A program made the translations under genes and the position numbers. Source: Aquibacillus halophilus (lineage in GTDB: Bacteria > Bacillota > Bacilli > Bacillales > Amphibacillaceae). Taken from it: a stretch of 64,000 nt of DNA. The notes below the pieces were generated by a model that saw nothing but the letters and a program-made list of their open reading frames with translations, made no database searches and was not told the origin of the DNA. Of the stretch, positions 38,937 through 46,895 are shown piece after piece. Location of the stretch: positions 578,151-642,150 of the forward strand of contig NZ_WJNG01000002.1 of NCBI RefSeq assembly GCF_009649745.1. Reading direction: 5' to 3'. Each line of letters starts with the position of its first letter. Position 1 is the stretch's first letter.

Positions 38937-39143
38937 CTATTCTTGTTTATATTGTGGTTCTTCATTTTCAATTTCTGTTACTCTAGGTTCTAGTGATTGT
39001 ACAATAGTCTCGGTCTGTTGAGCTGCATTTTGGTACATTTGTTTAGCTTGTTGGTTTTGAGTTTGAAGAGCGAAAGTCTCTAAGCTTGCTTGTGCACTCT
39101 TTAAACCTGCTACGGCCTGTTTCACTTGGCTAGCTACTGTCAT
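38937..39143 (-). CDS. DUF1657 protein, first copy
   Basis: First gene of the operon, 68 residues. MTVASQVKQAVAGLKSAQASLETFALQTQNQQAKQMYQ shows a helical, Gln/Ala-rich protein without membrane segments. ATG 39143 is 7 nt after GGAGG; the preceding ATG 39146 is also possible. It directly follows the sigma-G promoter, so it should be made in the forespore. Confidence 0.88.
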   Translation of the reverse strand: MTVASQVKQAVAGLKSAQASLETFALQTQNQQAKQMYQNAAQQTETIVQSLEPRVTEIENEEPQYKQE

Positions 39144-39197
39144 CATAATTCCTCCTCTATTTTTTAGAACATTACTGTTAACGGGGGATCACAAGTT

Positions 39198-39228
39198 TAG
39201 AATGTTCTTTTTCAAACTTATTTATTCC
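39198..39228 (-). promoter_or_regulatory. Sigma-G (forespore) promoter of the spoVA-type operon
   Basis: Minus strand GGAATA (39223-39228) and CATTCTA (39198-39204) are 18 bp apart. This fits the sigma-G consensus (GHATR, 18 bp, CATWHTA) at every defined position. The start codon is about 50 bp downstream. Confidence 0.8.
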
Positions 39229-39417
39229 ACCTCTAACTAATTGGTAGTACTTGGCTTAAAAGTAAGATTGCGTTTGAGAGGAAGAGGGACTGGGAATTAG
39301 AGTAAAGATTTATAAAATGAAGCTATTCCATTTATTTTTAAAAATTTCCAGTTTTTATGAAACTTATAGAGTATGCTATACGTCTATAGTATATAAACAT
39401 AATGATTAGAGGAGGGG

Positions 39418-39867
39418 ATGAAGATAAAGCGTTTAACTTTATTAATTATACTGATGTTATTGTTCATCTCTGTAACGATATATTGGTTTATGGATACAAG
39501 TAGTGCTAAATTAGTGGAAATTGTTGAAATTCAACAGCAGAAGGATGACTTTATCGTACATATTAGAGTGGAGACAAATGATAAGGGCTTTCAAATACTT
39601 CGTTCCCTTGAATATACAGGCGATGAACCAATAACCATCGATCATAGAACACCACTGATTTCAGTGTCTATAATCCAGAAAAATCATGATTTTACCGGTA
39701 GTCACGTCAACAAAGTATTAAATCCAGGTAATATTTATCATCCGCAAAAACCTCAAAGTTATAATTCGCTAGAAGAAGGTGATTATAACCTGTATATGCA
39801 TTCCCAATTTTTTATAGATGGGGAAGAAGTAAATATATTTGCGGAAAAAGAAATTTCTTTTCAATAA
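39418..39867 (+). CDS. Membrane-anchored or secreted protein of unknown function
   Basis: I do not recognise this 149-residue protein. Residues 3-25 form a single N-terminal membrane helix. The rest looks like an extracellular beta-rich domain (VEIVEIQQQKDDFIVHIRVET...ISVSIIQK). The ATG is very close to AGAGGAGGGG, but no better start exists in the frame. It is a single-gene unit ended by the hairpin at 39871. Confidence 0.75.
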   Translation: MKIKRLTLLIILMLLFISVTIYWFMDTSSAKLVEIVEIQQQKDDFIVHIRVETNDKGFQILRSLEYTGDEPITIDHRTPLISVSIIQKNHDFTGSHVNKVLNPGNIYHPQKPQSYNSLEEGDYNLYMHSQFFIDGEEVNIFAEKEISFQ

Positions 39868-39870
39868 AAT

Positions 39871-39911
39871 TAAAAATGCAAGATTCTCTTAAAGAGAATC
39901 TTGCATTTTTA
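39871..39911. terminator. Bidirectional terminator
   Basis: AAAAATGCAAGATTCTC and its exact complement GAGAATCTTGCATTTTT form a 17-bp stem between two convergent genes. Confidence 0.88.
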
Positions 39912-39912
39912 A

Positions 39913-40665
39913 TTAGTTAATCTCTTCAATCGATAAAAGCTGTTCTTTAGTACTTTTCTCAGAAGAATTGTACCATTCCATTAAATTTTCTTCAGTAGGT
40001 GAATCAACATTGGGAACAGTAACAGTAATAGAATCATCTTCATTCCAAATAGCATCTAAAATAGGGGTTTGATAATTATTAGTAAATTTTTCACCAGTAC
40101 TTGATGAATAAGGTAATTTTACCCAAGAATCTATATCCATAACTACCAAATTGTCCTTTTGTATTAGTGTTTCATTTACGATACTGACTCTTCTAAATAT
40201 CATTAATAGTTTATTATTTTCCTCAGATAAAGAAAACTTTAATAACTTAGATAAATCGCTAACTAAAAATGATCGACCATCTTCATTCTGATCTAATAGC
40301 AAATAAGAGCAATTGTCGTTGTAACAAGAAAATTGAAGTAAATATAATGTTTCATTTAATTGAAGATTGATGGGTGTTAATTTCATGTTACTGATTTGCT
40401 GCTGAGTATCGCTGACTCCTGATAAATACTCTTTTAAAATGTCTACCTCTTCTAAATTTATTGTAACTTGCTCGCTGGGTAGATTGAATTCCAATAACAT
40501 TTCTATTTGTTGTTCGTTATTTTCTTTCGTTTCATTCTCAATTAACTCTGGCTTTGAACTAGGCTCTTCAGACACCACATCTTTTTTTGTAATAGCTGGT
40601 GATTCTTCGGAAGAGCAGCCCATAAGAAAAAAAATCAATACAAACAATAACCATCCATTTTTCAT
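39913..40665 (-). CDS. Lipoprotein of unknown function
   Basis: A 250-residue protein whose start MKNGWLLFVLIFFLMGC is a lipoprotein signal with the lipid-attachment cysteine at residue 17. A Ser/Glu/Lys-rich linker follows, then a domain of alternating strands (LYLLQFSCYNDNCSYLLLDQNEDGRSFLV) with no family I can name. ATG 40665 follows AGGAGCTGTTTTTA; the frame opens further upstream to 40707 without good signals. It lies 19 bp after the YrhK-like gene and is probably co-transcribed. Confidence 0.78.
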   Translation of the reverse strand: MKNGWLLFVLIFFLMGCSSEESPAITKKDVVSEEPSSKPELIENETKENNEQQIEMLLEFNLPSEQVTINLEEVDILKEYLSGVSDTQQQISNMKLTPINLQLNETLYLLQFSCYNDNCSYLLLDQNEDGRSFLVSDLSKLLKFSLSEENNKLLMIFRRVSIVNETLIQKDNLVVMDIDSWVKLPYSSSTGEKFTNNYQTPILDAIWNEDDSITVTVPNVDSPTEENLMEWYNSSEKSTKEQLLSIEEIN

Positions 40666-40684
40666 TAAAAACAGCTCCTGATAT

Positions 40685-40975
40685 TTATTTAGTGGACTGA
40701 TTATCATTATACTTCTTCACGTATCTCTTTAAGTGGATTGAATGAATAATTCGAATTAGAGGTCTAATACCTAATTGGGCGCTTGCAATAATAAAGATCC
40801 AAATACCTATATTTCTCCAATTATCAAATAAAAAACACACACTACCCAGAAAGAACCATAATGATATAAGAAAGTCATTAATATTATACAGGATTTCATA
40901 GGGCTTTTTAAAAAATAAATCATAATTACCCATTTTTATTTCTTTATATTCTGAATCGTTGTTTGAAATCATCAT
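40685..40975 (-). CDS. YrhK-domain membrane protein
   Basis: A 96-residue protein with two membrane helices separated by a short loop, followed by RPLIRIIHSIHLKRYVKKY. The pattern YEILYNINDFLISLWFFLGSVCFLF...WIFIIASAQLGIRPLIR resembles B. subtilis YrhK, also 96 residues. Role unknown. ATG 40975 lies 6 nt after AAAGG; alternatives are 40981 and 40972. Confidence 0.78.
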   Translation of the reverse strand: MMISNNDSEYKEIKMGNYDLFFKKPYEILYNINDFLISLWFFLGSVCFLFDNWRNIGIWIFIIASAQLGIRPLIRIIHSIHLKRYVKKYNDNQSTK

Positions 40976-41092
40976 TACCATCCTTTTAGTGAGTGATTAA
41001 ATTGTATAATTGTATATTCCACATTACAAACTTAAAAAACATACCAAAAGGAGGGAGACAAAGTAAACAAAATAGATTTGAGCAATTAAATT

Positions 41093-41275
41093 TTATAGTT
41101 TATCTGAGTCCTCAGTTTCGTTTTTCTCTCCTTTTTTTATATAATCATTGTCTAGTTGGGACTTCTCATCAATTGTTAAATCCCCCTCATTGAACTTGTT
41201 TTCGCGTTTTTTCTCTATATAAACCGCGATACCAATAATCAGTACAAGTGAAATGATTGTAAATAACCAAATCAT
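41093..41275 (-). CDS. Small single-pass membrane protein
   Basis: 60 residues: an N-terminal helix MIWLFTIISLVLIIGIAVYI followed by a highly charged cytoplasmic tail (KKRENKFNEGDL...KKGEKNETEDSD). It has AAAGGAG about 13 nt upstream, rather far. Not recognised; could be a real small protein or chance. Confidence 0.5.
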   Translation of the reverse strand: MIWLFTIISLVLIIGIAVYIEKKRENKFNEGDLTIDEKSQLDNDYIKKGEKNETEDSDKL

Positions 41276-41489
41276 AACTAAGAGTCACTCCTTTTTATAT
41301 TCAAACGTTTTTGATGGATTGTTAGTTGAAGTAAAGATATCATTTCATTTTGATGTTGAACAACCAATGAAATAAAACTATATATTTATTGTTGCATCAA
41401 ATAACAAATTAATACTAACGAAGAGAAGTGAAGATATAAGATTTATTATATTATTTTTACTGATTTTATTTAAAAGAGACGAGAAAACT

Positions 41490-42104
41490 CCAAGATGAAG
41501 AAGGTCGTATCGTGAACGCTACAATTAGACGGACCCATCGGGCAAATACTTCATTTCAATTATAAATGAAACAGAGGTTGTGTCTTTTGAGAAGACTGGG
41601 TCAGCAGTTGGTATAAATGGGTTCCTCTGATTGCTTTAATTCAAGAAAAGATATGTTAGACAAAATTTCAACCGAAAATGTCAAAAACCACGACATCATT
41701 GGTACTGAAGATTGTTCTATTAAAAGCATGTTAAAGAATCATAATCTTGCAAAAGCCTTTAGTGAAGTGTCATGGGTACAATTAAGAACCAGGTTTGAAT
41801 ACAAAGTGAAATGGTATGGAAAACAAGTTGTGACCGTAGCAAAAACCTTTCCGAGTAGTCAGCTATTCTCGAATTGTGCACCAGAATAAAGACGTTAAAA
41901 GCTTTGCGTGAATGAACTTGTTCATCTTGTAATAGCCATTATCAAAGGGATAATAACACAAGTTTGAATCTTCGTAAGTGAAGCGTTACGATTAACTGCC
42001 AGTATCGCAGGGATAGCCCAATCTATTCTAACCGTTAATTTGCTGTTCTTAGGTATTACCCACTTACAATCTGAACGTAAGTCGATAAGAGGTGGGTAGT
42101 TCAA
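41490..42104 (+). pseudogene. Relic of an IS200/IS605-family tnpB gene
   Basis: Fragments of a TnpB protein in shifting frames: GRIVNATIRR, then PSGKYFISIINETEVVSFEK and SAVGIN, a deletion of the middle, then RKDMLDKISTENVKNHDIIG, MLKNHNLAKAFSEVSW, EYKVKWYGKQVVTVAKTFPS and SQLFSNCAPE (41617-41889). Further on come QNKDVKSFA in another frame and EALRLTASIAGIA. The zinc-finger cysteines are mostly gone. No tnpA was seen. An inactive, old insertion. The stretch 41276-41489 holds nothing else that I can identify. Confidence 0.85.
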
Positions 42105-42279
42105 TTTAATAATCTGACTGTCTTGTTTTAAAATTTAGCTCTAAAAAATTCTAAATGTAGACCAAATTCTGTTAAAATGAATATAGAAAGAATAGGTAAG
42201 AGGGATTTCAAGTTTCTTTCCCAGTAAAATATATTGTTAATTCTATTTGATAAATATCCAAGGAGAAGGAGGGAGAATT

Positions 42280-42690
42280 ATGAAAACATTTAAGCTAATT
42301 TCATTAGATGTTCTTGAGGATACTAGCAATGAATTATTGACTCGCACAATCCCATTGCTTGATGGTCTAATTATTGACCGTGAGGATGAAAAAAGCCAGT
42401 GGGTTCTGGAGTGTTTACTTGATAAGAAATATTTTAAATACTTTTCTAAGATAAAAGAGAAAAACGATGCGATTATGCTACAAGCGAAGATTACGAAAGA
42501 AGCTAACAAACCTGCAACATTTATGACATCAATCATAGAAATTAATGATATAGAAGATCATATTAACGTCTTATTTCTAGGAAAAATAATTGACCTTAAA
42601 AAAGGTCAAATTGAAAAGACGCTTAAGTCTTTAATTGAAGAGGGTTACCAAGGAGATCAATTGCTGGATAAATTTAAAGACAGTGTATAG
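42280..42690 (+). CDS. YwpF-like protein
   Basis: A soluble 136-residue protein starting MKTFKLISLDVLEDTSNELL. It resembles B. subtilis YwpF in length and in the motifs DGLIIDREDEKSQWVLECLLDKKYFKYF and INDIEDHINVLFLGKI. Function unknown. The ATG follows AAGGAGGGAGAATT; the frame opens upstream to 42247 but includes the ribosome binding site. Confidence 0.7.
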   Translation: MKTFKLISLDVLEDTSNELLTRTIPLLDGLIIDREDEKSQWVLECLLDKKYFKYFSKIKEKNDAIMLQAKITKEANKPATFMTSIIEINDIEDHINVLFLGKIIDLKKGQIEKTLKSLIEEGYQGDQLLDKFKDSV

Positions 42691-42765
42691 TTGTTTTTAT
42701 TTGATAATTCTTTTTATCAGTATTCTAATAGAATATACTGGAAATAGTGAAGGGAAGGAATATCT

Positions 42766-43476
42766 ATGAAGGAACAACAAGTGTCTAACAACGGAGTTAC
42801 AATAAATTACTTGTGTTGTGGTGATTTCAATTCTCATCTAACCCCTATCATTATAGTTCCAGGACTAGAGGCTGCCGAAGACTACATAGAGTTAATGCAA
42901 ACACTCCTTCCCCGCCCATCCATAACTATATCTTTAAGAGGGAGAGGGAAAAGTATTCAACCTAAAGAGGGGTATATGTTGTATGATCATATTCAGGATA
43001 TCGAAACGGTAATAGAAGACATGGAGATACAACGGTATATCATGTTTGGTTATTCCTTCGGTGTAAGTTATATGTTGGGATATGCATTGGGGAATCTGGA
43101 AAAAATGGTTGGTATGATAATTGGTGATTTCCCCGCTGTTCATCGCAAATTACCAAAAGAATGGTTACAACAATTTAATCAAAAGACAGTAAGCATTGAC
43201 AGACCCAAACAACAGAATAAATCCTTTCATAAATTTTTAAATGCTTTACAAAGGGAGTCTCACGAAGTAGTTTTTTGGGAAGTGTTGCAAAGTTTTCATT
43301 TTCCAGTATTGGTTGTTTCCAAAGGGGAATTATCTAAGCAGGAAATTCGGAAGTACGAGTGGTACTTACCTAATTGTCATTCACTAGTCCTGAAAAACGG
43401 TAGTAAAGGTCATTTGAGGGGAAACCAAGACTTTATTAAATCTATGGGATCTTTTTGCTCCAGTCTAGACCTTTAA
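42766..43476 (+). CDS. Alpha/beta hydrolase
   Basis: A 236-residue alpha/beta-fold hydrolase. The nucleophile elbow is FGYSFGVSY (serine in GxSxG), the oxyanion region is IIIVPGLEAAEDY, and the catalytic histidine is probably in SKGHLRG near the end. An RGRGKS motif precedes the elbow as in many esterases. No signal peptide. Substrate unknown. ATG follows GGGAAGGAATATCT. Confidence 0.87.
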   Translation: MKEQQVSNNGVTINYLCCGDFNSHLTPIIIVPGLEAAEDYIELMQTLLPRPSITISLRGRGKSIQPKEGYMLYDHIQDIETVIEDMEIQRYIMFGYSFGVSYMLGYALGNLEKMVGMIIGDFPAVHRKLPKEWLQQFNQKTVSIDRPKQQNKSFHKFLNALQRESHEVVFWEVLQSFHFPVLVVSKGELSKQEIRKYEWYLPNCHSLVLKNGSKGHLRGNQDFIKSMGSFCSSLDL

Positions 43477-43504
43477 AATTTGTTTATAGCTAAAAATAAA
43501 GATG

Positions 43505-43541
43505 AAGTGCAAACCCCATTCTATAGGGTTTGCACTTTTTG
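43505..43541. terminator. Bidirectional terminator
   Basis: AAGTGCAAACCC pairs with GGGTTTGCACTT and is followed by TTT, between convergent genes. Confidence 0.88.
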
Positions 43542-43563
43542 AACCTTAGGAACTGTTTCACTG

Positions 43564-43767
43564 TTAGACGTAAAAAGTAGCTCCAACTATGATGAGTAAA
43601 ATGAAAAGTACTACAATCAAAGCGAAAGAGTTTCCAGCGCCGTATCCTACACCTGCACCTGCTGCAGTGTATCCTCCGCAATAACCAGCACCATAACCTG
43701 CTGTTTCATATCCTGCAACTGCTCCATAAGGGTATCCATATCCAAAGTGTGACATATACATACTCAC
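43564..43767 (-). CDS. YjcZ-family small sporulation protein
   Basis: 67 residues. A Gly/Tyr/Ala-rich N-terminal half (YGYPYGAVAGYETAGYGAGY) is followed by a C-terminal hydrophobic helix SFALIVVLFILLIIVGATFYV, the hallmark of the YjcZ family of small spore coat/spore membrane proteins. ATG at 43767 follows CAGGAGGTGAGTATGT (43761 is also possible). A sigma-K/E-like promoter is suggested at 43790. Confidence 0.9.
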   Translation of the reverse strand: MSMYMSHFGYGYPYGAVAGYETAGYGAGYCGGYTAAGAGVGYGAGNSFALIVVLFILLIIVGATFYV

Positions 43768-43789
43768 CTCCTGAAAGATTACACTATTT

Positions 43790-43797
43790 ACTATATG
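43790..43797 (-). promoter_or_regulatory. Possible mother-cell sigma factor -10 element
   Basis: CATATAGT on the minus strand fits the sigma-K/sigma-E -10 pattern CATANNNT. An AC dinucleotide about 16 bp upstream would fit the sigma-K -35. It lies 23 bp before the YjcZ ATG. The rest of 43798-44045 shows no gene. Confidence 0.35.
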
Positions 43798-44045
43798 GGT
43801 ATAGGGATAAATGTGTATAGACGTTTACCCAGTTTTACAAGAAAGGATGAAAAATTAGGCTCGACAAGAGTTTGATTAATACGCAAAAAGATACAAGGGG
43901 AAAGGTATAAGTGTTGTTATCGTAAGAATCTGAACGCCCATTATTATTATAAATATCATTACTACTATGTAGTGGTGGATTATAAAATTCTTAATGAGAC
44001 AGGTTATCATGATTGGAGAGCCCTAAGTGAGTGAGACATAGGAAA

Positions 44046-44098
44046 AAGGCCCCCCTTAGTCGATTATAATTAAACGACAGCGGAGGTGCCCTCTTATT
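44046..44098 (-). terminator. Terminator after the trypsin-like protease gene
   Basis: The minus strand reads GGGCACCTCCGCTGTCG, an AT loop, CGACTAAGGGGGGCC and TTTTT. The pairing is imperfect in the middle. Confidence 0.6.
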
Positions 44099-44111
44099 AA
44101 TAGACAAATGT

Positions 44112-45266
44112 TTATTCAGATGAAGAAATTAATGTTTGATCACCATCAAGAATTTTTAGCTGGCCGTTTTCATAGCCTACATAGAAAAAATATTGATATT
44201 GTTCATTTTTGACCTTTTGATTAGAATTTCTCACTAATTTATCTGCGACTAAGCTTACTTTAACTAAGCCGGTATCTTCTACAAATGAACTTTCCATTTG
44301 TGAAATTTGCGTTTCTACCACATGGATATAGTTTTCCCTAAAAGTTTGATAACTCGTTTGAGTTTGCCATTCACTACCGAGAAGGGCATAGGCATTAATA
44401 TAATCACGTATCGCCAGGCTATCAAAAAGGTAACTTATAATATATTCTGAATCATCTTCTAGTTGCTGAGGTGAAACGTTCTGAACTTCTTCTATTAAAC
44501 TATCATAATCTAATTCATCCTCGCTAACACCATCAGACCAAAGTCTAACATCCTCTAATACCGTGGATATTGGAATACTAAACCCAATACCCCCCTCATC
44601 AGTACCTGCAGAGTTTATTGCTATGACTTTCCCAGTAGACCGTTCAATTAATGGACCGCCACTATTCCCATGTGTAATATTTGCGGAGATTTGATAAACA
44701 TTCTCGTATTCAAACTCATCGATTGAAAAAGAGCGGTTAGTACCAGAAATAATGCCAAGCGTTACCGAATTTTGGAATCCTAACGGGCTACCTACAGCTA
44801 CTATTTCATCACCAATTTCAGCGTGGAATTCATCATCGAATACTGCAGGCGTTTGGTTGGCTAATTGGGGTACTCTAATAACAGCTATGTCCGTCTCTTC
44901 GCCAATTCCAACTAAAGCAGCTGTGTAGGTTTGGGCATCTGCAGTTTTGATATAAATATGTTCAGCTTCTTTTACAACATGTGCGTTTGTGATAATATCA
45001 CCCTTGTTGTTATATAGAAAGCCAGACCCGATTTTTTCACTCCATTTAGTAATAGCCTCTACTTGGACTACATTTTTTTGTGCCTCATGGATTATCGATT
45101 TTAAGTCCTTAGATGTTTCCTCAGCAGCAACTTGGTTAGCCAAAGTATTCTTTACTTCAATTGGTTCATTTGCCCACTGTTTGTGTATAAATGAAACAGT
45201 TACAATACATATCACTACAAGGATAGCTGTTAACAGGATAGGGAAGTAAATATGTCTTTTATTCAT
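44112..45266 (-). CDS. Membrane-anchored trypsin-like serine protease, HtrA-like without PDZ
   Basis: 384 residues with an N-terminal membrane helix (residues 7-27). The protease domain shows the triad His in ITNAHVV, Asp in ETDIAVIRV and Ser in THGNSGGPL, with GSGFLYNNKG at the start. There is no PDZ domain; the C-terminal about 120 residues form a different domain (LFDSLAIRDYINAYALLGSEWQTQTSY) with an NTF2-like look. It is 21 bp downstream of a zinc-ribbon membrane protein gene. ATG follows CTGGAGTGAGATA. Confidence 0.87.
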   Translation of the reverse strand: MNKRHIYFPILLTAILVVICIVTVSFIHKQWANEPIEVKNTLANQVAAEETSKDLKSIIHEAQKNVVQVEAITKWSEKIGSGFLYNNKGDIITNAHVVKEAEHIYIKTADAQTYTAALVGIGEETDIAVIRVPQLANQTPAVFDDEFHAEIGDEIVAVGSPLGFQNSVTLGIISGTNRSFSIDEFEYENVYQISANITHGNSGGPLIERSTGKVIAINSAGTDEGGIGFSIPISTVLEDVRLWSDGVSEDELDYDSLIEEVQNVSPQQLEDDSEYIISYLFDSLAIRDYINAYALLGSEWQTQTSYQTFRENYIHVVETQISQMESSFVEDTGLVKVSLVADKLVRNSNQKVKNEQYQYFFYVGYENGQLKILDGDQTLISSSE

Positions 45267-45287
45267 TATCTCACTCCAGTTATTTGT

Positions 45288-46448
45288 CTAATCTAGGAAC
45301 CATTTAATTTTTTCTATTTTTACTTTTAAATTACCATTTTCATTCCCGACGTCATAATGGGTGAAATCAAATTTACCTTCTTCACTAGGATACAGTGTAT
45401 CAGGATGTACATAAACTTCATTTGTAAGAATTTCTTCATCGTTTTCGTCTATTAAAATATACTCAACGGACACAGAATTGATTGGTATTGTAGCTACACT
45501 CTTAATAACCCCAGAAACAACTAAATTATCTTGATCATCTTGGATAACTTTAATATCAACAATTTCAACTGCGTCATTTTTATTCATTTCACGTTCTTCT
45601 TCAGCAGCACTCATTGCTTGTTCAATTCTTTGTTCTTGGGCCGTTTCAAAAGCAGTTTTTTCTTTTTCAATCGTTGTTTGCAGACTTTGAAGCTTTTCTG
45701 ATTCAGGAGCATACTTTAATCCTTCATCAACGATATCTCTTGCATTTGTAAATTGCTTATTTTTAAGTTGATCACTAGCTGTCGAGAATATATAGGATAT
45801 AATTTGTTGTCTAATATTACCTGCGATAACTTGTGCTTCGTCACTTTTTATTGCTTCAGCCTCCCATAGAAGGTTTTTTAATTCGTCTATATTGGGTTGC
45901 TCGCTCATCTTGGATGACAGTTGTTCCAACTGGGTTGCTTTTCGTTGCCCAACAATTTTGTTAATTAGCATATTGACTATTTCACCATTATAGTTCTTTA
46001 TTTTACTTTCTGCAGTGTTTATCAGTTCAAGTGACTCCTGAAATTTCTTGTTCTCAGATAAATTTGCTGCAGTTTCTAGCTCGGACTCTATTTCGATGGC
46101 AATTTGGATGAATTCCTTATTAGTAACCGCAGATGGGAAGTTTCTTTTTACTGCTAATGCATCCTCAAAAGATGCTAGTGCTTTTGGGAAATTTCCTTCT
46201 AAACCTAATTCTTCACCCTGTTTAAAAAGTTTTTTTGCCTGTTTATTTTGATTTTCAAGATGGAGGTAATAGCTTCCAATTACTATTAAAAAAATGATGA
46301 TAGCAATAACAGGCAAATACCACAAACGATAATCTTGTTTTTCATTAGGCATTCGATCATAAATATCTTCAGGAATTTTCTTTCCGCATTGCGTACAGAA
46401 AGTTTCATCCGCTTTGATTTTTGCTCCACAATTAGGACAATGTGGCAC
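45288..46448 (-). CDS. Zinc-ribbon membrane protein with helical repeats and FxLYD-like domain
   Basis: 386 residues. An N-terminal zinc ribbon has two CxxC pairs (CPNC, CTQC). One membrane helix spans about residues 45-65. A long alpha-helical region with TPR-like features (AKKLFKQGEELGLEGNFPKALASFEDAL) follows, then a C-terminal domain of about 90 residues (VVSGVIKSVATIPINSVSVEYILIDENDE) resembling FxLYD. It precedes the protease gene in one unit, suggesting an envelope stress or sensing pair. GTG 46448 is 6 nt after GTAGGTG; GTG 46457 overlaps that site. Confidence 0.82.
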   Translation of the reverse strand: MPHCPNCGAKIKADETFCTQCGKKIPEDIYDRMPNEKQDYRLWYLPVIAIIIFLIVIGSYYLHLENQNKQAKKLFKQGEELGLEGNFPKALASFEDALAVKRNFPSAVTNKEFIQIAIEIESELETAANLSENKKFQESLELINTAESKIKNYNGEIVNMLINKIVGQRKATQLEQLSSKMSEQPNIDELKNLLWEAEAIKSDEAQVIAGNIRQQIISYIFSTASDQLKNKQFTNARDIVDEGLKYAPESEKLQSLQTTIEKEKTAFETAQEQRIEQAMSAAEEEREMNKNDAVEIVDIKVIQDDQDNLVVSGVIKSVATIPINSVSVEYILIDENDEEILTNEVYVHPDTLYPSEEGKFDFTHYDVGNENGNLKVKIEKIKWFLD

Positions 46449-46745
46449 ATTGAACACCTACTTTCTTACCATACAGGATATGAGTAAAAGTAAACTATTA
46501 TTGCAAAATTTATTGAGAAAACGAGTGGATACTCTTTTTCTATTACCAATAGTTTACCATATTAACAGTTTTACAATAATTATCCGTTTTTTTTATATAA
46601 AAAAGTGAAAAATGTATAAAACTTTGTTAAAATAATAGTGAATTACTTTTATATACATAAGGTATATTCTTTAGATTTTATTATAAAATAACAATTGATA
46701 CCACTGATAAATCTTATAAAAGTGGTGAAGAGGGGGCGAGTAAAG

Positions 46746-46826
46746 TTGACAGAGGTAATATTTTTCATCGTTTCATTGGTGGTTCTAGTCACTCTAATGG
46801 GGTTCAACATCTTTGATAGAGGTTAA
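46746..46826 (+). CDS. Putative 26-residue single-pass membrane peptide
   Basis: TTG ACA GAG ... TAA encodes a peptide that is mostly one hydrophobic helix (VIFFIVSLVVLVTLMGFNIF) flanked by charged residues. AGAGGGGGCGAG lies upstream, about 9 nt from the start. A terminator begins at its stop codon. The combination argues for a real small gene; no homologue is known to me. The upstream 300 bp are AT-rich and otherwise empty. Confidence 0.5.
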   Translation: MTEVIFFIVSLVVLVTLMGFNIFDRG

Positions 46827-46855
46827 AAAATGGCAGTCTTACTGTCATTTTTTTA
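46824..46855 (+). terminator. Terminator after the small peptide gene
   Basis: AAAAAATGGCAG-TCTTA-CTGTCATTTTTTT, a stem of about 11 bp with one G-T pair. Confidence 0.8.
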
Positions 46856-46895
46856 GATTACCTTAGATCTTGTCAGTGTCCTATAGTTTTAACCA

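Noticed and set aside
40993-41193. 66-codon plus-strand frame
   Set aside because: Lies antisense over the end of the small membrane protein gene; no start signals and no protein-like composition.
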